A program made the position numbers and the translations under genes. The notes below the pieces were generated by a model that saw only the letters and a list, made by a program, of their open reading frames with translations, searched no databases and was not told the origin of the DNA. A DNA stretch of 64,000 bases from Thermocrispum agreste DSM 44070 (GTDB lineage Bacteria; Actinomycetota; Actinomycetes; Mycobacteriales; Pseudonocardiaceae): positions 741,053-805,052 of the forward strand of contig NZ_KE386604.1 in NCBI RefSeq assembly GCF_000427905.1. The letters run 5' to 3'. Below are positions 23,333-31,744 of this stretch, piece after piece. Each line of letters begins with the position of its first letter. The stretch's first letter is position 1.

Positions 23333-24724
23333 TCAGCCGCGTGCCGCTTTGACCAGGTCGTAGGCGGCCAGCGCTTCCTGACGTTCTTCAGCGTGGTCCA
23401 CCATCGGCGCGGGATAGTCCCCGGCTTCGCCCCGAGACAGCTTCCACGGCTGGTGAACGGCCTTGCCAGGCACATGGGCCAGCTCGGGTACCCAGGTCCG
23501 TACGTAGTCGCCGTCGGGGTCGAAACGTTCCCCCTGCGTGGTCGGGTTGAAGATCCGGAAGTAGGGCGCCGCGTCGGTGCCGCAGCCGGCGACCCACTGC
23601 CAGTTGTGCTGGTTGGACGCCAGGTCGCCGTCGACGAGCAGGCGCATGAAGTGCCTGGCTCCCCACCGCCACGGCAGGTGCAGATCCTTGACCAGGAACG
23701 ATGCGGTGACCATCCGGATCCGGTTGGGCAGCCATCCTTCGGCTTTCAGCTGGCGCATGCCCGCGTCCACGATCGGGAAGCCGGTCCGCCCGTCGCACCA
23801 GGCCGCGAAGGCACGCTCGGCAGCTACGCCTGACGCCGTCGGGAGGACGTCGAAGGCCTTGTCGTAATTCCTCCGCGCCGTCTCCGGGCGGTGGAAGAGC
23901 ACGTCCGCGTAGAACTCGCGCCAAGCGAGCTCGCTGCGGTAGGCGGCCACGCCTGCTCGGCGTCCGTCGGACAGGTCGGCGAGCATCGTGCGCGGGTGGA
24001 TACACCCGAACTTCAGGTACGGCGACATCTGGGAGCTGCCCACAGGCTGCGGACGGTTGCGCTCCGATCCGTAGTCCGCCAGCTGATCATCGACGAAGGA
24101 CCGCCACGCCCGCAGCGCTGCTCGCTCACCGGGCTCGGGGAGCCGGGCCGGTGAGTCCGCCGATGGCACGTCGGCACGCTCGACGCCGACGTCGGCCGGA
24201 TCGATCCACCGCAGGGTGCCGGCACCCGTTTGCGCAGGGTGCGGCCACCCGTGGTCGAGCCAGGCACGACGAAACGGGGTGAACACCTTGAATCGCTCGC
24301 CGTTGCCGGTGTGCACGCGGCCAGGAGCCACGGCATACGGAGATCCCGTGGAGACGAGCTCGACACCTCGGGCGTTCAAGGCTTCGCTCACCTGCTGGTC
24401 GCGCCGTGTGCCGTACGGGCCGTAGTCCGCGGCGACATGAACGGAACCGGCATTCACAGCGGATGCCACCTGGGGGACGACCTGCGCGGGTTCACCACGC
24501 ACGATCAGCAGCCGGCCGCGCAGCGATTCGCCGAGTTCGCGCAAGCAGCCGTACAGGAACGCCGTCCGGGCCGTTCCTGACGGCCCCAGCAACACCGGAT
24601 CGAGCACGAAGACCGCAAGGGCTCGCGATGCGCGTTCCGCTGCCGCGATCAACATCGGCTGGTCGGCCAGCCGTAGATCGCGACGGAACCAGACGACGGC
24701 CGTCCGGTGGTCAGCCGGCGGCAC
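23333..24724 (-). CDS. phr: Deoxyribodipyrimidine photolyase
   Basis: The 463-residue protein has an N-terminal alpha/beta domain (Val-Trp-Phe-Arg-Arg-Asp-Leu-Arg at ~10-17) and a C-terminal FAD domain. The FAD domain shows Trp-Arg-Glu-Phe-Tyr, a Trp-Cys-x-Gly-x-Thr-Gly-x-Pro-x-Val-Asp-Ala-x-Met-Arg-Gln motif and Asn-Gln-His-Asn-Trp-Gln-Trp. It uses blue light to split cyclobutane pyrimidine dimers. The length and motifs fit class I CPD photolyases. The GTG start at 24724 overlaps the end of the broken wrbA gene by 14 bp, suggesting a former operon. Confidence 0.95.
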   Translation of the reverse strand: MPPADHRTAVVWFRRDLRLADQPMLIAAAERASRALAVFVLDPVLLGPSGTARTAFLYGCLRELGESLRGRLLIVRGEPAQVVPQVASAVNAGSVHVAADYGPYGTRRDQQVSEALNARGVELVSTGSPYAVAPGRVHTGNGERFKVFTPFRRAWLDHGWPHPAQTGAGTLRWIDPADVGVERADVPSADSPARLPEPGERAALRAWRSFVDDQLADYGSERNRPQPVGSSQMSPYLKFGCIHPRTMLADLSDGRRAGVAAYRSELAWREFYADVLFHRPETARRNYDKAFDVLPTASGVAAERAFAAWCDGRTGFPIVDAGMRQLKAEGWLPNRIRMVTASFLVKDLHLPWRWGARHFMRLLVDGDLASNQHNWQWVAGCGTDAAPYFRIFNPTTQGERFDPDGDYVRTWVPELAHVPGKAVHQPWKLSRGEAGDYPAPMVDHAEERQEALAAYDLVKAARG

Positions 24725-25306
24725 GTTTCAGCGCCGAGGCGGCGTCGACGACCCGGCGAGCCGTGAGCGCCGCGCTGGCGAGCGCCTTCTCGTCCGGAGG
24801 GATCTCACCGTTCTGGCTGGTGTGCGAGCCACCGTAGGGGTTGCCCTGCACGAACTGGTCGTCCTCGGTATAGCCGGGGGTGACCACGATGCCGCCCCAG
24901 TGGTAGATGACGTTGAACAGCGTCAACAGCGTGCTCTCGTGGCCGCCGTGCTCGTGCCCGTGGTGACGAAACCGCCGAAGACCTTGTCGGTCAGCTTGCC
25001 CGACTGCCACAGCCCACCCGTGGTGTCGATGAACTGCTTGAGCTGCGCGGCCACGTTGCCGAAGCGGGTCGGCGTGCCGAACAGGACGCCGTCGGCCCAC
25101 TCCAGATCGTCCAGCGTCGCTTCCGGGACGTCGGAAACCTGCTCGAGGTGTTCGGCCCAGTCCTCGTTGGCCTCGATCGCTTCCTGCGGCGCAAGTTCCG
25201 GCACCCGCCGCAACCGCGTCTGGGCCCCGGCCTTTTCCGCACCGTCGGCAGCGGCCTTGGCCATCTCGTGCGTCGTCCCGGTGGCGCTGTAGTAGATGAC
25301 CGCCAC
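24711..25306 (-). pseudogene. wrbA: NAD(P)H:quinone oxidoreductase WrbA-like, frameshifted
   Basis: Codons from GTG 25306 encode the flavodoxin-like start (Val-Ile-Tyr-Tyr-Ser-Ala-Thr-Gly-Thr-Thr) and the FMN loop Gly-Thr-Pro-Thr-Arg-Phe-Gly-Asn. The frame then shifts near the CCC run at 24957-24959. The remaining family sequence (His-Glu-His-Gly-Gly-His-Glu-Ser-Thr-Leu-Leu, Gly-Asn-Pro-Tyr-Gly-Gly-Ser-His) continues in another frame to 24711. One extra G on the minus strand would restore a ~200-residue WrbA. This is either a sequencing error or a recent inactivation. WrbA reduces quinones by two electrons with FMN. Confidence 0.85.
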
Positions 25307-25376
25307 GCAGACGTCGTTGGTTGCGTTCACACCCGCGGCTACCCGGCCGGGCGGCCGCACGAAACAGCAGGTCGGG

Positions 25377-26000
25377 TCACAGCCGTGCCAGCACCCACTC
25401 CCTGGCGATCCGCAGCGTCTCGGCGACCGGCCGGTGAGTGGTGTCCACCAGCTCCACCGGCGGCTCGAGCGACGCCGCGGATTCGCTCAGCCACCGGGCG
25501 AACCGCAGCATCTCGGCGATGCGTTCCTCGTCGTCCCATGCGCGCCACTTGGGGCGAGCCCGCAGCCGCGCGGCGAGGACGTCCGGTTCTGCTGTCAGGG
25601 CCAGATAGTGCACCGCGGAGAACAGCGCCCGTTCCGGGCGCGGCTCGAGCTCGGGCGGAACCACGGTGCCGCACAGCACCACCGGGCGGCCCGACTGGTG
25701 GATCATCGCCGCCAACCGCAGCCATGCCGACCGGAAGCGCGGGTGCCCGTCCTCGTGGTCGCGCAGGCCGGCGGTCCACAGCACGTCCTGTTCCAGCACC
25801 ACGACCTTGTCGCCGAGCGCGCGTGCCAGCAGCGGCCCGATGGTCGACTTGCCGCCCGCGCTCGGCCCGGTCAGCGCGAACAACGGGAGACGCAGAAACG
25901 GGCGCTGGTGACCGCAATACCCGCAGAGCAGCAGCGTGCCGCGTACGTCGGGCCGCTCGGTGCGCTCGCCGCACCGCGAGCAGATCAGCGGGTCGAGCAC
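25377..26000 (-). CDS. P-loop kinase-like ATPase with N-terminal zinc ribbon
   Basis: Residues 7-30 form a zinc ribbon (Cys-x-x-Cys-Gly and, 16 residues later, Cys-Gly-Tyr-Cys-Gly). A Walker A motif Gly-Pro-Ser-Ala-Gly-Gly-Lys-Ser-Thr follows near 45-53. The 207-residue fold looks like small nucleoside/aminoglycoside-type kinases, with a lid of Arg-Ala-Arg-Pro-Lys-Trp-Arg. The GTG start at 26000 lies 4 bp after the stop of the zf-TFIIB gene (reading leftward), so the two zinc-ribbon genes are probably co-expressed. The substrate is unknown. Confidence 0.82.
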   Translation of the reverse strand: MLDPLICSRCGERTERPDVRGTLLLCGYCGHQRPFLRLPLFALTGPSAGGKSTIGPLLARALGDKVVVLEQDVLWTAGLRDHEDGHPRFRSAWLRLAAMIHQSGRPVVLCGTVVPPELEPRPERALFSAVHYLALTAEPDVLAARLRARPKWRAWDDEERIAEMLRFARWLSESAASLEPPVELVDTTHRPVAETLRIAREWVLARL

Positions 26001-26003
26001 GTG

Positions 26004-26354
26004 TCAGTCGAACAGTTCCTCGAGGAAACTGCGGGCGCGGCGGCGCTTGTGGTGCCGGTAGCCGTACGGGCGCGGCGAATCCGGGTAGTAGCCGCCGTGG
26101 TAGGGCCGGGGGCTGTCCGGGTAGTAGGGCGAGTGCTGCTGGTGACGGGGCGGCGGGGGCGGGGCCGTGCCCGGACCGTCCGGTGTGTACGGCGGCGGAG
26201 CCGCCGAGTAGTACGCGGCCTCGGCCGCGGCGATCTGCTCGAGCTCCCCTCTGTCCAGGAAGACGCCCTTGCAGCCTTCGCATTGCTCGATGTGCACACC
26301 GTTCTTGTCGACGGTCCGCATCAGGTTCTGGCACTTGGGACAGATCACGATCAC
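26004..26354 (-). CDS. zf-TFIIB domain protein with Pro/Tyr-rich tail
   Basis: The 116-residue protein opens with a TFIIB-type zinc ribbon: Cys-Pro-x-Cys near 5-8, Cys-Glu-Gly-Cys-x-Gly near 25-30, then Leu-Asp-Arg-Gly-Glu-Leu-Glu. A Pro/Tyr-rich segment with two Tyr-Tyr-Pro-Asp-Ser-Pro-Arg-Pro-Tyr repeats follows, and then a basic Arg/His stretch ending in Phe-Leu-Glu-Glu-Leu-Phe-Asp. Function is unknown; single TFIIB ribbons are common in actinobacteria. The start could be GTG 26354 or GTG 26348. Confidence 0.85.
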   Translation of the reverse strand: MIVICPKCQNLMRTVDKNGVHIEQCEGCKGVFLDRGELEQIAAAEAAYYSAAPPPYTPDGPGTAPPPPPRHQQHSPYYPDSPRPYHGGYYPDSPRPYGYRHHKRRRARSFLEELFD

Positions 26355-26373
26355 CAGCGTACTGACTGCCTGA

Positions 26374-27027
26374 TCAGCCGGTCAGCCCCGATTGGTAGGC
26401 CACCACGACCAGCTGGGCCCGGTCTCGTGCGCCGAGCTTGGTCATGGCTCTGCCCACGTGGGTGCGGACCGTCGCCGGGCTGATGACCAGCCGGTCGGCG
26501 ATCTCGTCGTTGCTCAGTCCCTCGCCGACCAGGCCGACGATCTCCTTTTCCCGCTCGGTCAAGGTGTCCAGCAGCGGATGCGGGTTGCGTGGCCGCCGCT
26601 GCTGCTCGACGAACGTGCTGATCAAGGTGCGGGTGACGCTCGGAGACAACAGCGCCCCGCCGTCCGCCACGGTGTGGACGGCCCGCAGCAGGTCGGCGGG
26701 CGGGGTGTCCTTGAGCAGGAATCCGCTGGCGCCGTGGCGGAGCGCCTCGAAGACGTACTCGTCGATCTCGAAGGTGGTCAGCACGATGATCCGGGTGCCT
26801 GCCAGCTCGGGGTCCGCGGTGATGCGGCGAGTGGCTTCCAGGCCGTCGATGCCGGGCATGCGGATGTCCATCAGCACGACGTCCGGCCGCAGCCGGCGCA
26901 CCGCGGCGACGGCGGCCGTGCCGTCGGCTGCTTCCCCGGCGAACTCCAGCCCGTCCTCGCTCTCGATCAGCGCGCGCAGCCCCAGCCTGACCAGCTCCTG
27001 ATCGTCGGCGACCAGCACGGACGTCAT
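26374..27027 (-). CDS. NarL/FixJ-type response regulator
   Basis: The 217-residue protein has a receiver domain with Asp-Asp at 8-9, phosphoacceptor Asp54 in Leu-Met-Asp-Ile-Arg-Met-Pro-Gly, a switch Thr near 83 and Lys106 in Leu-Lys-Asp. It ends with a LuxR helix-turn-helix (Leu-Thr-Glu-Arg-Glu-Lys-Glu-Ile; Leu-Ser-Asn-Asp-Glu-Ile-Ala; Thr-Val-Arg-Thr-His-Val). It overlaps the upstream kinase gene by ATGA, so the two form a two-component pair. The target genes and signal are unknown. Confidence 0.95.
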   Translation of the reverse strand: MTSVLVADDQELVRLGLRALIESEDGLEFAGEAADGTAAVAAVRRLRPDVVLMDIRMPGIDGLEATRRITADPELAGTRIIVLTTFEIDEYVFEALRHGASGFLLKDTPPADLLRAVHTVADGGALLSPSVTRTLISTFVEQQRRPRNPHPLLDTLTEREKEIVGLVGEGLSNDEIADRLVISPATVRTHVGRAMTKLGARDRAQLVVVAYQSGLTG

Positions 27028-27647
27028 GCCTTCCCTCCCGTCGGCAGGCTGGCCCGGACCGTGAAGCGGCCGTCCGGGGTGCGTCCGGCGAAGAACTCGC
27101 CACCCACCGAGCCGACCCGTTCGGCCATGCCCCGGATGCCGAATCCCGTTCCGTCGCCGGTGTGGTCCCCTGCGTCCGGATTGGACACCTCGATGACCAC
27201 TGCGTCGGGGTCGTACCGCAAGCGCACAGTGGCGATCTTCTGCTCGCTGTGCCGCAGGACGTTGGTCAGCGACTCCTGCACCAGCCGATAGCCTGCGACG
27301 TCGACCGCGTCCGGCAGCTCACGCCGCGTGCCGGTGGTTTCCACTTCGACCCGCAGGCCGGCCTCGGTCATCCGGCGGCGCAGGTCGTCCAGCCGGTCCA
27401 GGCCCGGCGTGGGCGCGCGGTCGGTGTCCTTCCGGCGCACCACGGCCAGCGTGCTGCGCACCTCGCTCAGCGCCTCGGTGGCCGTCCTGCTGATCGCCTG
27501 CAGTGATCGCTGTGCCTGGTCCGGGTCCCGGTCGAGCAGGTGGAGGGCCACGTCGGCCTGCATCTTGATCGCGGCCAGCCCGTGCCCGACCACGTCGTGT
27601 ACTTCCTGGGCGATCCGGAGCCGTTCCCCGGCGACCCGCTCGCGCAC
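27024..27647 (-). CDS. Histidine kinase (HisKA_3/HATPase) lacking its sensor region
   Basis: The 207 residues comprise the dimerisation helix with phosphoacceptor His17 (Glu-Val-His-Asp-Val-Val-Gly-His-Gly) and an HATPase domain with Asn-Val-Leu-Arg-His-Ser and Gly-x-Gly-Phe-Gly-Ile-Arg-Gly-Met. Relatives have several membrane helices and a coiled coil first. Here the coiled-coil codons continue upstream of GTG 27647 for 17 codons and then hit a TGA at about 27699. There is no membrane segment in any frame upstream. It is either a 5'-truncated remnant or a soluble kinase. The response regulator gene overlaps its stop. Confidence 0.8.
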   Translation of the reverse strand: MRERVAGERLRIAQEVHDVVGHGLAAIKMQADVALHLLDRDPDQAQRSLQAISRTATEALSEVRSTLAVVRRKDTDRAPTPGLDRLDDLRRRMTEAGLRVEVETTGTRRELPDAVDVAGYRLVQESLTNVLRHSEQKIATVRLRYDPDAVVIEVSNPDAGDHTGDGTGFGIRGMAERVGSVGGEFFAGRTPDGRFTVRASLPTGGKA

Positions 27648-27846
27648 CGCCTCCGCCTGCTCGCGATCACGCGCTTCCCGCTGCAGCCGCGCGTCCGCTC
27701 AGGAACGGATATCCGCGTACGTCAGATTGCGTAGGCCCCTCTGTCGTCGCGGGGTCACGCGCCCGTGTCAACCGCAGTGCCAACACTCTGCGTAGTCACA
27801 CGGTTGCGGGCTGACAACGGCGCTTCGCCGGTGCACGGTCAAGATC

Positions 27847-28428
27847 ATGGACGCACCTGTCGCCGTGCTGTGGGTGTGGTCGGTGTTCTTCGCGATCATG
27901 GCGGCGTCGTCGGCGTATCGGCTGGCACTCGCCGGCGACCTTGCCGGTCGTCGGGCCGGGATCGACCGCGTGGACGAGGCCGCCGACCTGCTCATGTGCC
28001 TGGGCATGCTGGCCATGGTCAGCCCGCTCGGCGGGCCGGTTCCGCTGGCCGGGTGGCGGGCGATCTTCGTGGCCGCGGCGGTTGCGCTCGGCGCCGCGTG
28101 GTGGCGGCGCCGGCGGAGCCTGTCCGGCAGCACGCGATGCGGTCACCACGCGGTGATGGCCGCAGCCATGGCGTACATGCTCATCGCCGTGCCGCACGAC
28201 GATCATTCCGCGGATCCGTGGCTGACCATGTCGGGACACGGCGGCTCACTGGAACACTGGCCGCTCGCCGTTGCGGCGCTGGCGTACTGCGCGGTGGACA
28301 TCGCGGTCGGCGTTCCGCGCGTGCTGCGGGCGCCCGCGGGGCAAGGCATCGGGGGCGAACGGGCGAGGGCGGTCAGCAGGGTCGCCGGCAGCGCCGGGAT
28401 GGGCGCGATGCTCGCCGTGATGATGTGA
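27847..28428 (+). CDS. DUF5134 membrane protein
   Basis: The 193-residue protein has about five hydrophobic helices. It also has a His-rich loop (Pro-His-Asp-Asp-His-Ser) after the third helix, with further His at Gly-His-His and Met-Ser-Gly-His-Gly. The pattern matches DUF5134, a family of unknown function whose conserved His suggests metal binding. ATG 27847 is clear. It is convergent with the reductase ending at 28438. Confidence 0.8.
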   Translation: MDAPVAVLWVWSVFFAIMAASSAYRLALAGDLAGRRAGIDRVDEAADLLMCLGMLAMVSPLGGPVPLAGWRAIFVAAAVALGAAWWRRRRSLSGSTRCGHHAVMAAAMAYMLIAVPHDDHSADPWLTMSGHGGSLEHWPLAVAALAYCAVDIAVGVPRVLRAPAGQGIGGERARAVSRVAGSAGMGAMLAVMM

Positions 28429-28437
28429 CGGACGTCG

Positions 28438-29016
28438 TCACGCACGCCGGTAGGTCAGCAGCACCAGCCCGCTGCCGAACGAGCGGGTGCCGGCCAACGT
28501 GAAGCCGAGCTTGTCGAACGGCCCGTCGAACAGCGGGATGCCCGAGCCGAGTGCCACCGGGTTGAGCTTGATCACCAGCTCGTCGATCTCGTGCCGCAGC
28601 GTGTACGCCAGCTTGCCGCCCCCGCACAACCAGATGCCCATGCCGTCCCGCTGCTTGAGTTCGCGCACGGTCGCCACCGGGTCGGTGCGCACCAGATGCA
28701 CGTCGGGATCCGGCGCCTCGGTCATGGTGGTGGAGAAGACGTAGTGCTCCAGGTGCCGGTAGGCGTTGGTGACCCCGAAGTCGAGGCCGATCTGATACGA
28801 GTTGCGGCCTTCCAGCACGGTGTCGAAATTCTTGTTCTCCGGGTGGAAATTCAGCTGTTCGCGCACATGGGTCGGCACGACCTCGGGAAAAGCCTCGAGC
28901 AGCGGCTGCATGTGATCGCCGTCGACGGCGAAGATCGAGCCGGTGGGATCGCCGCCGTCCGGGCCGGTGATGTAACCGTCGATGCTCGACGCGACTAGGT
29001 AGGTCAGGGTACGCAC
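28438..29016 (-). CDS. Dihydrofolate reductase-like (RibD C-terminal) protein
   Basis: The 192-residue protein has the RibD/DHFR fold: Ser-Ser-Ile-Asp-Gly-Tyr-Ile at ~10-16, Gly-Arg-Asn-Ser-Tyr-Gln near 70, and Leu-Cys-Gly-Gly-Gly-Lys-Leu near 130, the pyrophosphate-binding loop. It is probably an NADPH-dependent reductase of unknown substrate, not the folate enzyme FolA. GTG 29016 follows GCGGAGG. An upstream in-frame extension to 29136 lacks homology and was rejected. Confidence 0.9.
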   Translation of the reverse strand: MRTLTYLVASSIDGYITGPDGGDPTGSIFAVDGDHMQPLLEAFPEVVPTHVREQLNFHPENKNFDTVLEGRNSYQIGLDFGVTNAYRHLEHYVFSTTMTEAPDPDVHLVRTDPVATVRELKQRDGMGIWLCGGGKLAYTLRHEIDELVIKLNPVALGSGIPLFDGPFDKLGFTLAGTRSFGSGLVLLTYRRA

Positions 29017-29092
29017 GTGGCCTCCGCAAGACAGGTTGACGGTCCCGCCGTCAACGTAGCCGCGGCCGCCGGGGGTGTCGAACGGATTTCGG

Positions 29093-29635
29093 TCACGGCG
29101 CCGGGTCGGTGATGCCCTCCGCGGCCAGCAGGACACGCAGCCGGTTCAGGCATCGGCGGCGGAGCGGGCCGACGCTGTCGATGGCCACGTCGAGCAGCTC
29201 GGCGATGGCGCGGTAGCCGAGGTCGGGGCGGGTGGCCATGATCCCCGCCAGGAGCCGGTCGCGCCGGTCGAGTCGGGCCACGGCGCGCCGCACGGCTCGG
29301 CGCTGCTCGGCCGCCGTGGCGTGGTGGGCGGGGCCTGCGGTGTCGATCAGCGCCTGCTCCACCGCGGCCTGGTCGGCACGCTCGGCGCCGGAGTCGAGCC
29401 GGCGGCGCAGGGCACGCCGCGATGCCGTGGTGCGCAGCCAGGCGGCCGTGCGTTCCTGGTCCGCGATCCGATGCCGGTGCAGCAGGTACAGCATCCAGAC
29501 GTCCTGCAGGATGTCGTCGCAATCCTGCGGGCCCACCGCGAAGCGACGCACGTGGTCCCGCAATTGCGGGGTCAACGTGGCGACCAGCGCGGTCAGCCGG
29601 TCGGCGGCCGGTTGGGGGTGGTGGGTAGGTGACAC
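29093..29635 (-). CDS. Sigma-70 family (ECF-like) RNA polymerase sigma factor
   Basis: The 180-residue protein has a sigma-2 region (Asp-Cys-Asp-Asp-Ile-Leu-Gln-Asp-Val-Trp near 38-47, then Ala-Ala-Trp-Leu-Arg-Thr-Thr-Ala) and a sigma-4 region ending in Tyr-Arg-Ala-Ile-Ala-Glu-Leu-Leu-Asp-Val with Arg-Arg-Arg-Cys-Leu-Asn-Arg-Leu. The GTG start at 29635 is the only one fitting the N-terminus. No anti-sigma factor gene is adjacent. Its regulon cannot be predicted from the window. Confidence 0.88.
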   Translation of the reverse strand: MSPTHHPQPAADRLTALVATLTPQLRDHVRRFAVGPQDCDDILQDVWMLYLLHRHRIADQERTAAWLRTTASRRALRRRLDSGAERADQAAVEQALIDTAGPAHHATAAEQRRAVRRAVARLDRRDRLLAGIMATRPDLGYRAIAELLDVAIDSVGPLRRRCLNRLRVLLAAEGITDPAP

Positions 29636-29865
29636 GGCCGGTGCGACGAGCCGTGCCGCGGTGAACGTTCCTGGCGGGGCCGCCGGTTCAGTCGTCGGTG
29701 ATCGATTGGCGCCGCCCGGGTGATGGCGCGGCGCCGGTTGCCGGGCCTGCGCCTACGACAAACGGGTTTCCGGTGTCACTATTTTGGCGACATGAGTGCT
29801 CGAGCGTTCCGGTGGAACAAGCCGCGCACGGCGGCGGGCTGGCCGGTCGTGCGGGGAGGCAGCTG

Positions 29866-30402
29866 ATGCTGCGGGTGGCCACCCGGGCGGACATCCCGCG
29901 CATCGCCGCATTGGCGGAAAGGTCGGTGCTGGATCTGTTCCCCCGGTTCTACGACGCCGAACAGACGGCGAGCGCGGCGGTGCACATCGCACAGGTCGAT
30001 CCGCAGCTGATCGACGACGGCACCTACTACGTCTACGACGCCGGTGGCGAGATCGTCGCGTGCGGCGGGTGGAGCAGGCGCGCCAAGCTGTTCACCGGCC
30101 GCGGCAGCCGCGCCGACGACAAACGCCTGCTCGACCCGCGTACCGAATCGGCCCGCATCCGGGCGATGTTCGTGCGATCGGACTGGACTCGCCGCGGGCT
30201 CGGCAGGGCGATCCTGGAAGCGTCCCGCAAAGCAGCGGCCGACGAGGGTTTCCGCACGCTGATCCTGATGGCCACGCTGCCGGGCGAGCCGCTGTACCGG
30301 GCGTACGGCTTCCGCGAGCTGGAACGATCCGTCATCACCATGCCGGACGGCGTACGGATCGAAGGCGTGCTCATGGACCGCTCCGTCGACCCGCCGAGCT
30401 GA
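29866..30402 (+). CDS. GNAT family N-acetyltransferase
   Basis: The 178-residue protein has the GNAT core: an N-terminal Arg-x-Ala-Thr-Arg-Ala-Asp-Ile strand, Ala-Met-Phe-Val followed by Arg-Arg-Gly-Leu-Gly-Arg-Ala (acetyl-CoA loop, ~108-114), and Leu-Tyr-Arg-Ala-Tyr-Gly-Phe near 150. The acceptor substrate is unknown. I chose ATG 29866 because GGGGAGG precedes it; the longer frame from 29698 begins with low-complexity sequence. Confidence 0.9.
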   Translation: MLRVATRADIPRIAALAERSVLDLFPRFYDAEQTASAAVHIAQVDPQLIDDGTYYVYDAGGEIVACGGWSRRAKLFTGRGSRADDKRLLDPRTESARIRAMFVRSDWTRRGLGRAILEASRKAAADEGFRTLILMATLPGEPLYRAYGFRELERSVITMPDGVRIEGVLMDRSVDPPS

Positions 30403-30409
30403 CCGGCGC

Positions 30410-30601
30410 TCAGTCCACCAGGCGCAGCGCCTGCGTCGGGCACTGGTCGACGGCGTCGATCAGGTCCTCGCGGTCGGCCTCGGTGAAGTCGGTGGTCACC
30501 AGGTGGACCAGGCCGTCGTCGCCGACCTGGAAGATGTCGTCGCGGATGCTTTCGCAGATGCCGTGACCGGTGCACACGTCGGTGTCGATGACGATTTTCA
30601 C
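30410..30601 (-). CDS. Small [3Fe-4S]-type ferredoxin
   Basis: The 63-residue ferredoxin has Cys-Thr-Gly-His-Gly-Ile-Cys near 10-16 and Cys-Pro near 54. His at the second ligand position is typical of single-cluster [3Fe-4S] ferredoxins that deliver electrons to cytochrome P450s. No P450 gene is nearby, so the partner must be elsewhere. ATG 30601 follows GAGAAGGATTCGTGA. It is convergent with the GNAT gene across 7 bp. Confidence 0.93.
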   Translation of the reverse strand: MKIVIDTDVCTGHGICESIRDDIFQVGDDGLVHLVTTDFTEADREDLIDAVDQCPTQALRLVD

Positions 30602-30786
30602 GAATCCTTCTCCATCACGACGTTTCCTGGCGGGCTTCGGCGGTCGTTGTCGTCACGCTACCGAGGCTGACCCGAACGTGCAGGAAACGACGAAAGGCTC
30701 TGCGGAGACCCCCGGATGTGCGTCACGATAGGGGTGGGTCCCGGTGACATGTCGGGGCAGCACGGTGACCCGAGCAGAGGGGCGAC

Positions 30787-31737
30787 ATGCGGGCGCGTGG
30801 ATTTCGCCGGATGGCGAACGCTGTGGCGGTGGCGGGCGGCCTCGCCGTGAGCGTAGGAGTGCTCGGGGTCGCGCTGTGGAGCGGTGCAGCGGGCGCCGGC
30901 TGGGACGGTGTCCCATCGGCGCCGTGTGGCAGCCCGGGCCCGACGGTGTCGGAGTCGTCGGCGCCCAGCTCGGAGCCGACGACGACCGAAGCCCCGTCGG
31001 CGACCACGCCGACCACGCCCACGTCGGAGAGCAGCGAGCCGCCGGGCGAGTCTCCGTCGTCCTCGCCGCCGTGCGAGTCCTCCACGGCGCCGGTTCCCGG
31101 ATCACCCACGACGACGGAAACCACGGAGACGAGCTCGCCACCGACGACATCGACGTCCACCGAGCCCACGGGTTCCACCGAGCCCACCGAGCCCCCAGAG
31201 TCCACGGAGTCCACGGAACCGTCGGCGAGTGCGGACGAGCCACCCTCGGCCGGCCCGGGGGTCCGGTCCTCCGGATCCACCGGGGGCGCGGCCGCCGAGC
31301 AGCGCTCCGGTGCCGGATCGGACACGTCGCCGGGGTCCGCTCGGCAAGGATCGGCGCGTCGGCACCACGTTCCGCAGCAGGCGCCGGGTGACCTGCCCGC
31401 GCCGCCGGAACCGCTGACGCACATCCCGCCGCCGGAGCTGTCCGATCCGCTCGGCACCGGCTGGCCGGATCGGGGCGAGGTCCCCGGTTTCGACGGCCTT
31501 CCCGGCGATCTGCCTCAGGTGGACGTGCCGGAGCAGGCGTCGCCCATCCCGGACTTGGGCCTGGCCGGGCCGGACGACCCGGTCGCGCACCGGGCGGATT
31601 CACCGGGCCAGGCGCACGCCCTGCCACCGAAGAAGCCGCAGCCGCGTGCGCCGGAGCTCATCGCGGTCGGGCTGCTGGCGGTCATGGTCGGCGTCCTGGC
31701 CAGGATGCTGGCCCCGCGGCCGGGCGGCAAGCGGTGA
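30787..31737 (+). CDS. Secreted/cell-surface Ser-Thr-Pro-rich protein
   Basis: The 316-residue protein has an N-terminal signal or anchor helix (about 10-35), a ~130-residue Ser/Thr/Pro/Glu stretch, a Pro-rich middle, and a C-terminal membrane helix (about 288-305) followed by basic residues. The layout resembles actinobacterial cell-wall stalk proteins likely to be O-mannosylated. No enzymatic domain is present. Two Cys lie in the first third of the stalk. Function is unknown. ATG 30787 directly follows AGGGGCGAC. Confidence 0.8.
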   Translation: MRARGFRRMANAVAVAGGLAVSVGVLGVALWSGAAGAGWDGVPSAPCGSPGPTVSESSAPSSEPTTTEAPSATTPTTPTSESSEPPGESPSSSPPCESSTAPVPGSPTTTETTETSSPPTTSTSTEPTGSTEPTEPPESTESTEPSASADEPPSAGPGVRSSGSTGGAAAEQRSGAGSDTSPGSARQGSARRHHVPQQAPGDLPAPPEPLTHIPPPELSDPLGTGWPDRGEVPGFDGLPGDLPQVDVPEQASPIPDLGLAGPDDPVAHRADSPGQAHALPPKKPQPRAPELIAVGLLAVMVGVLARMLAPRPGGKR

Positions 31738-31744
31738 CGGCCGG

